Below, piece after piece: positions 47,101 through 55,650 of a stretch of DNA of 64,000 nt (positions within the stretch are counted from its first letter, which is position 1; the number at the start of each line of letters is the position of its first letter). The translations under genes and the position numbers were made by a program. The notes beneath the pieces were generated by a model, which saw nothing but the letters and a program-made list of their open reading frames with translations, did not search any database and had not been told where the DNA came from. This stretch comes from Dasyornis broadbenti (lineage: Eukaryota; Chordata; Aves; Passeriformes; Dasyornithidae), in NCBI GenBank assembly GCA_013397935.1, contig VZRN01000634.1, positions 1,995,288 to 2,059,287 on the forward strand. The letters are read 5' to 3'.

Positions 47101-50100
47101 ACCCTCTTTCCCATAGCCTGCTTCTCATCCCAAAGGCATCAGCATCCCCAGGAAGACATTTTTCCAGAGAAAATCCTTTGCATCAAGTCGGTCCTTACCC
47201 TCTGGCATACAGCTAGCCAGGCATCCAGGTCTGTCTGTCCCTCAGTCCTCATTCATAAAACAGGGACAGTTCTGCAGCAGAGAGGGAGTTATTAATGGTA
47301 ATACAGAGCAGGGGAAGAGGTGAATGGGCCAGCTCTTGGCTGATATAAATCAGTGGGAGGCCTCAGCATTTCCTGGGAGCTGTCTGTGTCTGCAGCAGCT
47401 GGGAACCAGCCCCCTTGCATGCCTTGACCATTCCAGCAGCACTGCCCATGAGCTGCATGCAGCCATGGGTCCTTATCAGCAATTGTCCAACCAATAAATT
47501 AATCTAAATCACAGCCCTTGTTTCATTAAAATAATTCCAGTGCTTTGTCCAAGCACTGTTGACCTTCTGTGTTGGGACAGACAATCCAGGATTAAAAATA
47601 CAGCATTTTTAGGTTGTATAAATCCCGAATAATGGTGAAAGAGAGGAAAAGAGCTTGTTGCAGTAAAGAGCATTTGTCACTGTCCCTGGTTATTAGTATC
47701 CTCTGAGCATTGTGCAAGGGAAGCCACGCCAGGATTACATTGCTGCATTGACTGGAGATTTCTTATTAGGAAAGGCGAGGAAGGCTATGTAAAGCCCATA
47801 GGTCAAAAATATAATACAGTATTTACCACCTCTTGTTTCCTGATATTATGCTATTAGAGGAGATAAGGGAGAGGTGCAGAGTCTTAATTTACAAGCAAAT
47901 GGTGAACCATGGCTGGGGACTGTTTGTATTTTGCTGGAGCTTATTATTTTATCTGGAGTGTAATGCGGTGGATCACTGCCCCCGAACTGCGAACAGCCAC
48001 TCCTGTTGGGGTGGAGGGGGCTCCCCTGGTGTGCTGAGGGTGCTGGGTGCTGCACAGGGGCTGAGGGACAAGCCTTGCACCTTGTGCGTACACCCCTGAG
48101 AAAATGAAGGTGCTGGAGTTGAAAAGAAACCCCAAAGTAGCTGGAAGAGGAGTGTTAAATAATGCAGTTGTGCATTGTCCATGAAAGATGGCTAACCATG
48201 AGTAAACATCCACAACAGTGTTTGATCCCTTTATGTTTACTATTTATTCATATTTATTATTAATAAATTCTGTCACGAATGTTGGGCCCACACCCCAGTG
48301 AGACATTTGCATTTTATTTTAAGTTTGATTTCCCCCCCGCCCCTCAGTTTCATGAACTGAGATTTAATGATTTGCTTTTCCACATTGCTCCCGTGCTGGC
48401 TCTCCCTGGTTCTCCTCTTCTTGTTTCAGGAAGAGATTTCTAACATGGAAAAGTGATATTTGAATAGATTCCCCTAAGGCAATCAATTTACTTCTAATTT
48501 GTCTGGAACTAAGCTTTTCTTTGTTGCAATGAGAAAGGATTGAAACTGCTGTAAAATTTATTAGCTTCCAGGAAGATTTTGAAATGAATTTTTTAATGAT
48601 CGTGCTGTTTGCTGTACCCAGGAGCAGTGTCATCGTGATTACAGTATAATCACACGGTTGCTGAAGAAACCCTGAAATGTGAGATGAAGCGAGGCTCCTG
48701 CATGAGGGGACCTGGGGCACCAGCCCAGGCACGGGCACTGTGAGCGGCGCTGCCGCAGGGCTGGGGGCTTTGGGCTGGGGCAGCTCAGCATGACACTCAC
48801 TGCCCCGTGCATGTCCCAGCGGACTGAGATTCTTCCAGTCATTCTTCTTTTTCCCTTATTTTTCATTTTCAAGACACTCCTCTGCTCCTCTTCCTTGCTC
48901 CCCATGTAATAGCACAAACGAGCTCTACTTACTCACCTCGGCAAAGCTGCTCTGACATGGATTGGATTGAACTGAGCGGCTGTTTGGAAATGGAAACTCC
49001 AGGGACTATTGTCATCGCCCAAATTGCACCTTAGATTGTATAACAGCACATGTCATCTGGCCATTTATCAGGAATATTACATTCCCAGGCACTTGCACCT
49101 TGCTACGATTTAACTTTGTCTCTTTGGCTAGCGCTGCAATTCCACTGGAGATAATTCAATTGCTGTGAGAGCTGAATGGGCACCTCACACGCCTGCCCTG
49201 TGTTGCTCTGCCGCTGGTACGCGGGTGTTGGACAGGAGATTGGAAGATCTGTACACCCTGGACATTGCTCAATCCCTGCTTGTAACGAGGGAAGACTCAT
49301 GCTGCATGGAGCTGGAGGCTCTTCGGCTCCAGTGCCCAACACATGTCCTCTGCCAGCTCCTGCTGGGCTCCAGCTTTTGAGCATCCATCCTGGCTCTCTG
49401 CTCTTCTGACCAAGAGCTGTCATGGTGGGATTGGGAAGTGCTGAGGGTCTTGGCTGGGTGGGGGATTTTTATCTCTCCCACCAGGTCTTCCTGCAGCTGC
49501 TGGTCGTCGGCAGCTGCTGCCTGGCTGAAACCCTTAGCAGTTGCCTTTGTGCTGGTCTTCTGAGTTGCAAGTAGAGCTCTGGTTTGAAATCTGGAGCTTG
49601 ACATGGATTTTGCTTTACTTGTTGAGGAACATATTTATTCCAGAGGTGGCTGTGGATTTTATGTTATTTCATATTCGCTATGCAAGAGCTTATGTTTAGT
49701 AATGACATATTTTCTCCTGCCAAGTCTGACTTCAGGATAACTGCTCACCTCTTGATGAAAAGGCTTCTGCCAGGATGTTCTGTACCTCGGGAACATTTTA
49801 AAAGTGACCCTGCCCTAAGGGTCTGAAACAAGGTTCTGGATTTGTGCTGGGTCAGGGCAAGCTGGCTGAAATACAGATATTGCTGCAATGGGGCCTGCAC
49901 AGCTCTGGTACAGCTGCTCCCATGTAGGGCTCCTGCTCTTGGAGGAGCTGCTCAGCATCTCTCTGGGCCACCTAGGTGCCAGATGGATGTCCCCGCTGCC
50001 TGACTCACAACAGGACTGTCCCCTCAGTGTGTGCAGTGTCCTCAGCTCCTTACAAAGCCCAGGCCAGGTCATGTCCTATGCCATGGTGGTCTCCATCCCA

Positions 50101-53100
50101 GGGCTGTGGTGTTCTCGGTCCCCAGGCCATGGTGTTCCCCAGGCCCCAGCCTGGCCTTTGCCAGCCTGGTGCTTTGGGGCCCTTGGGGACTGCGTGTCAG
50201 GATGAGATGTTCACTCCATGGCTCATGCAGAGCAATGCCAGCACTTGGTGGTCTCACCCCGCTCTGCCCCTCCATTGTTTCCTGCTCCCTTTGTCTCTCC
50301 CCTGGTCTGGTCAGGCAGTAGTTTCACACCAGCCAGCTCAGGCCCTGCCATGAGCACAGGGGTGGGGAGCTGCCTGTTTTGGCTGCCAGCCACTCACCAC
50401 ATCGTGTTGTGGTAGTTATTACCTGGGCTTTGCTCCTTGCATCAAGAACATTTTATTAGTGCAGACAGAAACAGTTGTATTGACCAGGGCAGGTCTAGGG
50501 CTGTACAAGAATTTCCTGTTGTCCTATTTCTGATTGTTAAAGTGGTAAAGAACAAGACAGAATGGTACAGTAATGTGAATGTGAACGTGAATGACCATCC
50601 TGGGTGCCATCAAGGCTGGGTGAGTCAGACTGAGCTGCAAAGGGCAGCACCAGGAGCGTGCCCAGCGGCTCCCTGCCTACCTCTGCTTGGGGGAGGAGGA
50701 GGAGGCAAGGATCAGCCACTGGAGGAGACCAGACCCTGCTGCACATACCTGCTTTGGAGCTGGGATAGCAGAGGAACGGTGTTTCTGTGTATCAGCAGGG
50801 CTTGCTTGTGGCATTAAAATAGTATTTTATATCAACTACCGGGCTAAGACAGTGATGGATGGGTGGGTAGCTGAAGAAGCCCATTCTGCCATGGAGAGGA
50901 GGCTGCTGCTTGGGGCTCTATGCTGGTCCTTGTGTCTGCTGCCAGGTCAAGGCTGCTCTGGGCAGCCTAGACACATGTTGTCCCCGAGAGCAGAACGGTT
51001 TCTAGCTGCAGGACGTGGTCTCAAAGCTGAGATGTGTGCTGAGCACAGAAGCAGAGGGACAGAATGTGCCATGGAATTACCTGTTGTCTCAGGTCTGTGG
51101 ATGACGGTGTCTTTTCCCCCTCTGCCTGTCAACCTGACCTCTTTGAGACTTGTTAAGATTCCCTTCCTAATATAAAATATTGAAACAGTATAATTTAATG
51201 TAATGCTTTTCAGTTCCTCTCCTCCTGCATTTCAGCTGCTGCTGGTGTGAGTTCTAGACAAGCATCATGGTGTCCAAAGCTGATCATGTTCCTGGCAGAG
51301 AGGCACCATGCCAGTGCTCTTTAATGAGCTGCTCTTAAAGCACAGGTCCCTTTCTAGGCTTTGAGGAATATCCATTGCAGGAATCAGGGAAGTCCTCCAA
51401 TTGTTTTAACTGTAAAATGTGCCAGCTTGGAATAAATGGGTCAAGGCAAGACAAAGCTGCCTGTGCTTCCTCTGGAGTGAGGTTTGCCTTGGCTGTGGTG
51501 GTTCCGTGGATTTGGGGCTGAGCTGTGATGCTGGGCAGGGAAGGTGAAGAGAAGCAGCTCCTCTGTGCCTTCCCGCACTGGACCAGCCAGCCCAGCACAC
51601 TCCCAGATCCAGCCTTTCATGTTTGTGGAGAGACTGAAGTGATGTGTGCTCCAGCAACGCGCCCAAGGTCACACAGCACAATAAATCAGTGTCTCATCGG
51701 GGATGAGAATCCAAGATATTTCTGTAGCCCCTCCAGCCATCACCAAGTCCTCTGCTATCACAGCCAGACTACACAACTTTGTATGCCTGTAGCACCCTTT
51801 TGAAGTTAAGCTGTGGATAAATAGGGAGACAGCAACATTTTCTGGGCAATTTTTCTTTTTTTTTCTTTCTGTTTTGCTCAAATACTTGAAATTAACAGAA
51901 TCAAAGTATAAGATCATGGGCTTTTAGAGCTCAGTGCAGGTTGTTCTGTTTGTAGGGCTCAGGGCATCCTTCTCTCAAGCTTCTGTAAAGGCAGCTGCCA
52001 AAACCCAGACCTCCTCCCCTCCACCCAGCCCTATGCTCCACATCACTGGGTTGCTGCTCTGATGTAGAGAAAAAGCTGATGTTTTACCCATATATTTTTC
52101 AATTAATTGGCTTCTTCTCTTAAAAAAAAAATCCTTTCTTGGTCTTTTTTTCTTTTTTTCTTTTTTTCTTTTTTTTTTTTTGAGGTCTGCCTTTTACTCG
52201 TTTATTCTCTGTAAGTGTTAAGCTGCTCATATTTTGGTGCATTGTGTTATGTGCTGAGAATTTTTATCAGCCGCCCTAGTGCTTGAATGTGGTGGAAATA
52301 CCAATGTGTCTGAGGAGCGGAGGTTATGCACACAGATGTACAGAGCATCAAAATGAATGGTTTGCAGACGGACGGGAAGGAAACCCAGGCTGAGTCTGCA
52401 CCTTTGCCGCCTTCGATCCATCAAACCGGCCCCGACCGAGCGTGGTCTCCGATGGGTAATGGCATTAGTGCTTTAATGCGGCTTCAAGTGTGTAGGTTAT
52501 GGGAGGAAGGAGCCACGTCTTTGCGTGGGGAAAGGTTGTGCTTTATGAGGGCCAGCTGCAATTACAAGCTCTTATCAAATGAAGGAAAAGCCGAGACTGA
52601 AAAGCAGCCAGGATCCTGCGGTATTTGGCGGGAGCCACGGTTGGATGCTCAGCAAAGGCTGGGCTGGGTGAAACTGTTGGATTTGATTTCCAGCTTTGCA
52701 CTTGGCTGAGCCTGGCTGCTTCCCTGAGCCCCAGTTTGTCCATCTGTGATGTGGGGGGGAAGCGGTGCAGTCCCTTGGGATTGACTGACAGTGCAGGAAT
52801 GCATGCAGGCACTGGGCACAAGGGTTTGCACTTGCCTGGGAGCCCTTGAACCTAGTCATGGAGGGTCTTTGGAAAGGGTTAAACCACCAGTCCATATTTC
52901 AGCACTGTAAAGTGGTGTTGGGACAGCCCCAAGTCGAGAGAAGGGATCTTTATTGCTCCTGTGTGAATAAAGCCCCAGCACAGGGAATGACACATTTAAT
53001 CTTCAGTGGAGTGGACAATCTTGGAGATTTATAAAGCCTCTGTTGTCTGAGAGGTCAGTAGGGATTAAGCAACAAGTTAAAACACACATATACAGCAGAA

Positions 53101-54153
53101 CCAAAAAGAACCTTCCCCCCTCCCCCTTTTCTTTCCTCCCTCAGTTCCTTTCCCCACTCTGCAAAAAGTCAAGCTTAAATGTCACGTCAAACCAAGCTTA
53201 AAACATGGTGGCTTTTAACACTGGTCACTAAACCCAGGAACCACTGGCTCTGAGGGCTTGACACATGGACAGACCTGTTGTGATGGATTTGCTGCCGTCA
53301 CTCCTTGCCCAGGCTTCTGTTCTGGTGGTGACAGGTGACACACAACCTGTTGGAAATGAAACTCCAGCCTGTAGAGCCTTAAAACTGACTGCTGTTTGGG
53401 GTAGAATCACTGCTGTTTGGGGTAGGATCACCCCTGCTCGGGAGGGGGGATATGCACAGCACCTGGCTTGGTGTGGTCTCTCCCAGCCCGGGCAGGCTGG
53501 TGGGTGATACACACTCCTGGCTGGGCTCCTCTGTTCACCAGCCCTTGTGTTTTCTCCACGCAGAGCAGAGCGAGGGATTCCACTGCCGGGAGGAGTGCCG
53601 CATCCTGGGCCACTCGGACAGGTGCTGGATGCCCCGCGGCGCTGTCCCCAGCCGCGCCAAGTCCCCCGAGCACGGCAGGAACGTCATCGCCCTGTCCATC
53701 GAGGCCACGGCGGTGGACGCAGAGCCTTACGCAGACTGCAGCACAAAAAGGACTTTCGCCACCTTCGGCAAGGAGGGCGGCGAGCCCCCAGCCGAGGAGC
53801 GGCTCGCCAACCCCAAAGGCAAAAGAACGGTGGACTCGGCCGCCTGCAGCCCCAAGGTGAGCGGCGCCATCCGCGAGGCCGGCAACGGCTGCGAGGCAGT
53901 CAGCCCTGTCACCTCGCCCCTGCACCTGAAGAGCCCCTTGTCCAGCAAGCCGGCGGCGCCGTACGGTGCCGGGCACTGTGCCGGCAACCGGGAGCGGGAG
54001 CCTTTTGGGAACAGTGGCCCTTCCCGGCCAACGGAGGCAGAGCCCCGGGGGGCGGACAGCGAGAGCAGTGGGCAGGAGGGCAACCCGCTCCTGCAGGAAC
54101 GCCGGGAAAAGGACTCGCCTGGCGCCCGGAGACTAAAGGACATCGTCCTCTGA
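17..54153 (+). CDS. PCDH19: Protocadherin-19, complete spliced CDS (five coding exons)
   Basis: Join of 17-2157, 5187-5514, 26686-26744, 30156-30328 and 53564-54153: 3291 bp, 1096 residues plus stop. PCDH19 is a type I membrane adhesion protein of the delta-2 (non-clustered) protocadherins. It mediates calcium-dependent homophilic adhesion in developing brain, works together with N-cadherin, and is the gene of X-linked clustering epilepsy in humans. Visible order: signal peptide (about 1-19), six EC repeats (about 20-664), one transmembrane helix (about 677-699), and a cytoplasmic tail of about 397 residues. The tail matches what I recall of human PCDH19 almost continuously, including TENYSFDSNYVNSRAHLIK, the HSDRCWMP motif and the C-terminal RLKDIVL, which excludes PCDH8, 10, 17 and 18. 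Phases match at every junction. The length fits the shorter human isoforms (about 1100 residues) that lack the mammalian 47-residue exon. In birds this region should be autosomal, corresponding to chicken 4p or passerine 4A; that placement is knowledge of synteny, not seen here. Confidence 0.97.
3149..3196. repeat. Ambiguous base and 21-nt poly-G run
   Basis: An N is present at 3149, followed by a C7 run and then 21 consecutive G from 3176 to 3196. Long G runs are hard to sequence, so the real length is uncertain and the N marks a local assembly weakness. A run this long can form a G-quadruplex on the transcribed RNA. Confidence 0.9.
3322..3327 (+). terminator. Candidate intronic poly(A) signal
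   Basis: AATAAA lies 1.16 kb into intron 1, followed at once by a GT-rich stretch (GGTCGGTCTGTGCTGT). With the in-frame stop formed across the exon 1 donor, its use would give a short mRNA for a tail-less protein. No transcript evidence is available. Confidence 0.35.
5187..5514 (+). CDS. PCDH19: PCDH19 exon: membrane-proximal cytoplasmic region
   Basis: The exon is 328 bp, the length I recall for human exon 3. It follows a strong pyrimidine tract ending CCCCCAG. Its first A completes codon 714 (Arg), then residues 715-823 follow, ending in a complete GAG before GTGAGT. It starts IAEYSYGHQKKSSKKKK, a dense basic stretch just inside the membrane that could act as a membrane-lipid contact or nuclear localisation signal if the tail is cleaved (inference). 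The segment [20 protein letters not shown] is one of the conserved cytoplasmic blocks of delta protocadherins (probably CM1). It ends QPDLIINGMPLPE. Read-through into the intron stays open only about 30 codons. Confidence 0.96.
10911..11000 (-). mobile_element. CR1 LINE 3' fragment
   Basis: The + strand reads as the reverse complement of an avian CR1 3' end: AGGAATCATTTAGGTTGGAA, then a degraded AAGACC/ATC-type core and GCCAAGTTCACCACTATG. It is old and diverged. It is the first of three CR1 tails within 650 bp, all in the same orientation. Confidence 0.75.
11262..11358 (-). mobile_element. CR1 LINE 3' fragment
   Basis: The start GAATCACAGAATCAGTTAG is followed by GGGAAAGACCTCTAAGACCA and CACTGCCAGGTTCAC, the typical CR1 3' sequence read in reverse complement. 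It is severely 5'-truncated. Confidence 0.85.
11519..11560 (-). mobile_element. Very short CR1 3' fragment
   Basis: TCATAGAATGCCTTGAGTTG followed by GAAGGTTCCTTAAA matches the last about 40 bases of CR1 in reverse complement. It is too short to assign to a subfamily. Confidence 0.65.
16300..16340. promoter_or_regulatory. Cluster of TAATTA homeodomain-type sites
   Basis: Within about 25 bp lie TTAATTA (16318-16324) and GTAATTAATAA (16327-16337), inside an AT-rich block (16080-16460) with further ATTA motifs. Such clusters are common in enhancers of neural developmental genes. Enhancer function is inference. Confidence 0.35.
16908..16985 (-). mobile_element. CR1 LINE 3' fragment
   Basis: CATAGAATCATAGGAGATCC, then AAGAGACCCACAAGGATCAT and GGAGTCCAACTCCTGGCTC is the CR1 3' end in reverse complement. 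The 3' octamer-like repeat (CATAGAAT, CATAG) is visible at its left edge. Confidence 0.85.
17418..17484. repeat. A-rich purine tract
   Basis: This is a low-complexity AAG/AAT-rich stretch of about 65 bases on the + strand, interrupted by few pyrimidines. It has no coding value, and ORFs through it are lysine-rich artefacts. Confidence 0.8.
23701..24897 (-). other. Long antisense ORF of unknown status (398 codons)
   Basis: An open frame of 398 codons runs on the minus strand inside intron 2. I do not recognise any domain, signal peptide, transmembrane pattern or repeat in it. Its composition is mixed, with Pro/Ser/His-rich parts such as a PLPPPSPSL stretch and a lysine-rich KQKNKKE near the end. 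No retroposon hallmarks (poly-A tail, duplicated target site) are obvious, and it does not look like a CR1 or retroviral coding region. It may be a chance opening in stop-poor DNA, a decayed sequence, or part of an antisense transcript. It is listed because it is the longest ORF outside PCDH19, not as a gene call. Confidence 0.12.
26178..26205. promoter_or_regulatory. Inverted pair of SOX-type motifs
   Basis: CATTGTT and AACAATAG stand in inverted orientation about 13 bases apart in an AT-rich block (26100-26420) just upstream of the 59-bp exon. This arrangement resembles SOXE/SOXD dimer sites. Regulatory function is inferred from motif alone. Confidence 0.3.
26686..26744 (+). CDS. PCDH19: PCDH19 59-bp exon of the cytoplasmic tail
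   Basis: This small exon encodes residues 824-842 and two bases of codon 843: TENYSFDSNYVNSRAHLIK followed by AG. It appears identical to the human peptide as I remember it, so it is under strong constraint. The acceptor has a good tract (TTTTCTTTTCCTCCTTCCAG) and the donor is AG|GTACGT. Its length is not a multiple of three, so skipping it would frameshift the tail. Confidence 0.95.
26745..30155 (+). other. PCDH19 intron 3 (3.4 kb)
   Basis: The intron runs from GTACGT to CCCCAG. Its only recognisable element is the CR1 copy at 28992-29470. The rest is unique sequence with an AT-rich part at 28260-28560 and no supportable exon. Confidence 0.85.
28992..29470 (-). mobile_element. CR1 LINE fragment, the longest in the window
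   Basis: It starts CATAGAATCACAGAGTGATT and continues TGGGTTGGAAGGGACCTTAA, ATCCAGCCTGGCCTTGGA, CTTCTCTGGGCAACCTGTGC and CAGGGAAGAATTTCTTTCTA, the standard avian CR1 3' region in reverse complement. It is about 480 bp, 5'-truncated, with no intact reverse transcriptase frame. The boundary away from the 3' end, around 29470, is approximate; CR1-like AATCCCAGCTCTCTCAGCCT at 29394-29413 is still recognisable. Confidence 0.93.
30151..30158 (+). promoter_or_regulatory. PCDH19: Tandem NAGNAG splice acceptor
   Basis: CCCAGCAG offers two AG acceptors three bases apart. The upstream site adds the codon pattern for Ser-Ser-Ser-Thr-Phe and the downstream one gives Ser-Ser-Thr-Phe. Human PCDH19 isoforms that differ by one residue are consistent with the same tandem acceptor. 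Confidence 0.75.
30156..30328 (+). CDS. PCDH19: PCDH19 173-bp exon of the cytoplasmic tail
   Basis: The exon encodes Ser843 (split codon), residues 844-900 and the first base of codon 901. It reads [20 protein letters not shown] and then an acidic SDQTDSEHDVQ segment, with the conserved CDTAVNDVLNTS block near its end. I chose the first of two tandem acceptors (CAG at 30153-30155) because it preserves three serines, as in the longer human isoforms. Using the second (CAG at 30156-30158) drops one serine. The donor is G|GTAAGC at 30328/30329. Confidence 0.95.
35308..35495 (+). repeat. Unclassified interspersed repeat, copy A
   Basis: The core 35352-35424 (GAGTGACAGCACATCCCTTA, AGATGGATAAATGCTGTAAG, then CAATTATTACAG) matches the reverse complement of 38301-38370 with about 35 of 41 identities in the first part. 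Weaker similarity extends on both sides (TTCATATATG upstream, CAGTGGTG downstream). I do not recognise the family. Both copies happen to be open in one frame, which reflects shared ancestry of the DNA, not a gene. Confidence 0.6.
37735..37944. repeat. 42-bp minisatellite, five units, alternating two types
   Basis: Five consecutive 42-bp units start at 37735, 37777, 37819, 37861 and 37903. Units 1, 3 and 5 (type A) read CACGGGGGTTCAGGTGTGGG and end CGCGCCCGGC. Units 2 and 4 (type B) read CACGGAGGCTCAGGTGTTGG and end GAGCCCAGC. The A-B-A-B-A order shows a later 84-bp duplication unit. Because 42 is a multiple of three, several frames stay open across the array; the apparent repeat proteins on both strands are artefacts. 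It is GC- and CpG-rich, unlike the AT-rich flanks. Confidence 0.95.
38230..38425 (-). repeat. Unclassified interspersed repeat, copy B (inverted)
   Basis: Reverse complement of the copy at 35308-35495: GAGTGGCAGCACTTCCCTTA, AGACAGATAAAAGCTGCAAG and CAATTATTACAG are visible on the minus strand. About 2.8 kb separates the inverted copies, so pre-mRNA of intron 4 could fold back on itself here. The edges are approximate. Confidence 0.6.
38901..38990. repeat. Cluster of three perfect short palindromes
   Basis: CCACAGC-TG-GCTGTGG lies at 38901-38916. Two perfect 14-base arms (AGGTGACACAGTGG and its complement) flank a 3-base centre at 38935-38965. CTGTGAC-A-GTCACAG lies at 38976-38990. All share CACAG/CTGTG cores. 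Each could form a hairpin or cruciform. Confidence 0.9.
39168..39210. repeat. A-rich purine tract
   Basis: This is a low-complexity run of A with scattered G on the + strand. It includes 15 consecutive A. There is no LINE or SINE body next to it that I recognise. Confidence 0.85.
40246..40265. repeat. ATC trinucleotide microsatellite
   Basis: CATCATCATCATCATCATCA directly abuts the 3' terminus of the adjoining CR1 copy, where CR1 normally carries its short 3' repeats. It probably grew from, or replaced, that terminus. Confidence 0.85.
40260..40560 (-). mobile_element. CR1 LINE 3' fragment
   Basis: TCACAGAATGGTTTGGGTTG, GAAGGAACCTTAAGGATC, CTATCCAGCCTGGCCTTGAA, CAGCTTCTCTGGGTGACCTG and CACAGGGAAGAATTCCTAAT follow the CR1 3' consensus in reverse complement. 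About 300 bp remain. The far edge is approximate. Confidence 0.92.
41690..41960 (+). mobile_element. Possible ancient CR1-like fragment
   Basis: CCCCCTGGAACAGGTTCCCT followed by AGGGATGTGATATATTCTGT and AGAGTCTTTAAATCA resembles the 3' part of old amniote CR1/L3-type elements as I recall them. Here it reads on the + strand, opposite to the young CR1 copies. The match is from memory of the general pattern and the edges are uncertain. Confidence 0.4.
46400..46800. promoter_or_regulatory. Homotypic cluster of CTAATG motifs
   Basis: CTAATG or its complement occurs at 46592, 46663 (reverse), 46671, 46703 and 46793, five times in 207 bases. CATTAATG lies at 46403 and TAATGA at 46612. Two of the sites form the inverted repeat CATTAG-CA-CTAATG (46663-46676). 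The core suits homeodomain proteins. Enhancer function is inferred. Confidence 0.4.
50573..50593. repeat. Short GTGAAT hexanucleotide repeat
   Basis: The sequence is three consecutive near-perfect copies of GTGAAY following AATGTGAATGTGAACGTGAA. It is too short to be more than a minor microsatellite. Confidence 0.5.
52144..52181. repeat. TTTTTTTC pyrimidine tract
   Basis: Several near 8-base units of T7C end in a 12-base T run. This is a low-complexity microsatellite within intron 4. Confidence 0.85.
53388..53429. repeat. 21-bp tandem duplication before the last exon
   Basis: ACTGCTGTTTGGGGTAGAAT plus C (53388-53408) is followed directly by a copy that differs at one base (53409-53429). It lies about 135 bases upstream of the last acceptor. 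No splicing role can be shown. Confidence 0.9.
53564..54153 (+). CDS. PCDH19: PCDH19 last coding exon: CM2-like motif, WIRS candidate, C-terminus
   Basis: Two bases complete Glu901, then residues 902-1096 and TGA at 54151-54153. The exon opens QSEGFHCREECRILGHSDRC followed by WMP, the cysteine-rich block shared by delta protocadherins (probably CM2). FATFGK at 965-970 fits the WAVE-complex receptor consensus (aromatic or aliphatic, x, Ser/Thr, Phe, x, x). SPVTSPLHLKS and EAEPRGADSE are also conserved with the mammalian protein. The C-terminus RLKDIVL could serve as a class II-like PDZ ligand (inference). The exon is very GC-rich and has gained Ala, Gly, Pro and Arg codons compared with mammalian PCDH19 as I recall it; it is about three codons shorter. 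Confidence 0.96.
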
Positions 54154-54801
54154 GCAGCACTTGGCCAGAGGAGGATGAGGATGAGGGACCGCACGACTCC
54201 CAGCGCAGATTGTTTTTATCGCTTACCAATGGTTCACAGATTGCTGTATTTAAAAGCTTTCCCTAAATGTATTGTTTATCAATGAAGCTATCGTTAATGT
54301 GACAATCCCACGTGTCTTGACAGGCGGCAGGGGTGTGCAGCCGGAGCAGAGGAGCCGGTGTTTCGCTTTTGCCGGGAGGCAGCGGGTGGCAGGGGCAGAG
54401 GCGACACCCCCCAGGCCTCAGGAGCGCTCGGTATCCCCTCCTTGGAGTTTATATATTTTTTTATCTCAAAACGAAGATAAATTTCCATTCCTGGAAAGAA
54501 TTGAGTGGCAAATTCCTTATTCGGACAGCTTTAGTAACCACCCCGGCGGTTTTCTAGTCTGGACAAAGTAGCGGCTGTTTCTTGTGTGGGACTGTTCAAA
54601 GCGACAGTCGGGTGAGTTTCCGTTCAAATTCACCCAGCACGAGGTTGTTTGTATTTTGAGGTGTTGGTGTTTTGCTATGGACACCCCTGCATTTATGAAT
54701 CCTTTTGCTGTCACATACTTACCTGTACTATTATTGTATTTGATATTGCAAATTACTGTATGTCTAGTGATGGCAAAAGGCTTTCAGGCTTAAAAAAATG
54801 A

Positions 54802-54807
54802 ATTAAA
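54802..54807 (+). terminator. Possible proximal poly(A) signal (ATTAAA)
   Basis: The variant hexamer ATTAAA lies about 650 bases after the stop codon and runs into a genomic A-tract (54805-54818). The tract would also cause oligo(dT) internal priming, so cDNA ends here would be ambiguous. Confidence 0.3.
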
Positions 54808-55386
54808 AAAAAAAAAAATCACAATCATCTTACTTAAACTTTGGGGAACCTGCAGTTTGCAGCCCCGGTGGAGCAAGCGCTTCTTCCAGCCCCCACCATT
54901 GCCTGCAGCCTCCCCTGGCTCCTGCAGGAAAATGACAGGGCATTGTGGGAAGACGTTTTGGTGAAAATCCTGCCTGGATTGCAATTGTCGGATGCACTGT
55001 GCTGAACTTTTCCCCTTATCCGTTTCGTTTGCATAATTTCAAGGCAATGCATGGAAAGGTTTTTTTCCAGAAGTTGGTTATTTTGGTTTTTTTCCAGTTC
55101 CCAGATTTAGATATCCCTCGCCTCCAGTCATTTCCAAGTCAAAGAGATGGAATTATTTTAAGAGATCTAAATTACCTTCTCAATTAGACACACACACTTC
55201 CAAGTCAGCGTTTCCTAGTCATGATTACGCCAAGAGTGTGTATGTATGTATGTCATCATGGCATGAATTTTAGACTGTTCTGATTTCTTTCTATCCCTGC
55301 ATCATAAATAAGTAAGGAATGAGCAATAGTGATGTTAATTTAGGGGCAGACAGGTGATATGTAACAATGCTACTAATTCAATTAAT

Positions 55387-55393
55387 GTGCCTT
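55387..55393 (+). promoter_or_regulatory. miR-124 seed match in 3' UTR
   Basis: GTGCCTT is a 7-mer match to the seed of the neuronal miRNA miR-124, on the transcript strand in an AT-rich part of the 3' UTR. A 7-mer can occur by chance in 4 kb, so this is only a candidate. Confidence 0.25.
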
Positions 55394-55616
55394 CTTAATG
55401 GAGAAAAAATTAAAGCAATTAATTATTTTTTCTCATAATTAAGGACTTTTTTTGTGTGGGTACAAATCTACTCATATAAAATTGATTTGAAAATTGAGCT
55501 ACTTTAATAGCCATTTTGTAGAAGGGAGAGAGGGAAGGGATTCCACAGCTCTCTGCTCTCTTGCAGTGATGATTCCTCAGTGAGGTATGAGTAAGGTAGG
55601 AGGATTTCAGTTAGTG

Positions 55617-55650
55617 TATTATTATTATTATTATTATTGCTATTATTATT
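55617..55650. repeat. ATT trinucleotide microsatellite in 3' UTR
   Basis: About ten ATT units are interrupted once by GCT. It is transcribed if the inferred 3' UTR is correct. Confidence 0.9.

Larger units (their letters stand above)
30329..53563 (+). other. PCDH19 intron 4 (23.2 kb)
   Basis: The intron runs from GTAAGC to CACGCAG. No other gene is supportable. It holds AT-rich, possibly conserved blocks (about 31140-31720, 34430-35140, 36720-37580, 46380-46960, 47460-47960), an inverted pair of unclassified repeats (35308-35495 and 38230-38425), the 42-bp minisatellite (37735-37944), a palindrome cluster (38901-38990), a purine tract (39168-39210), CR1 at 40260-40560, an ancient CR1-like segment (41690-41960), a pyrimidine tract (52144-52181) and a 21-bp tandem duplication (53388-53429). 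Confidence 0.85.
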
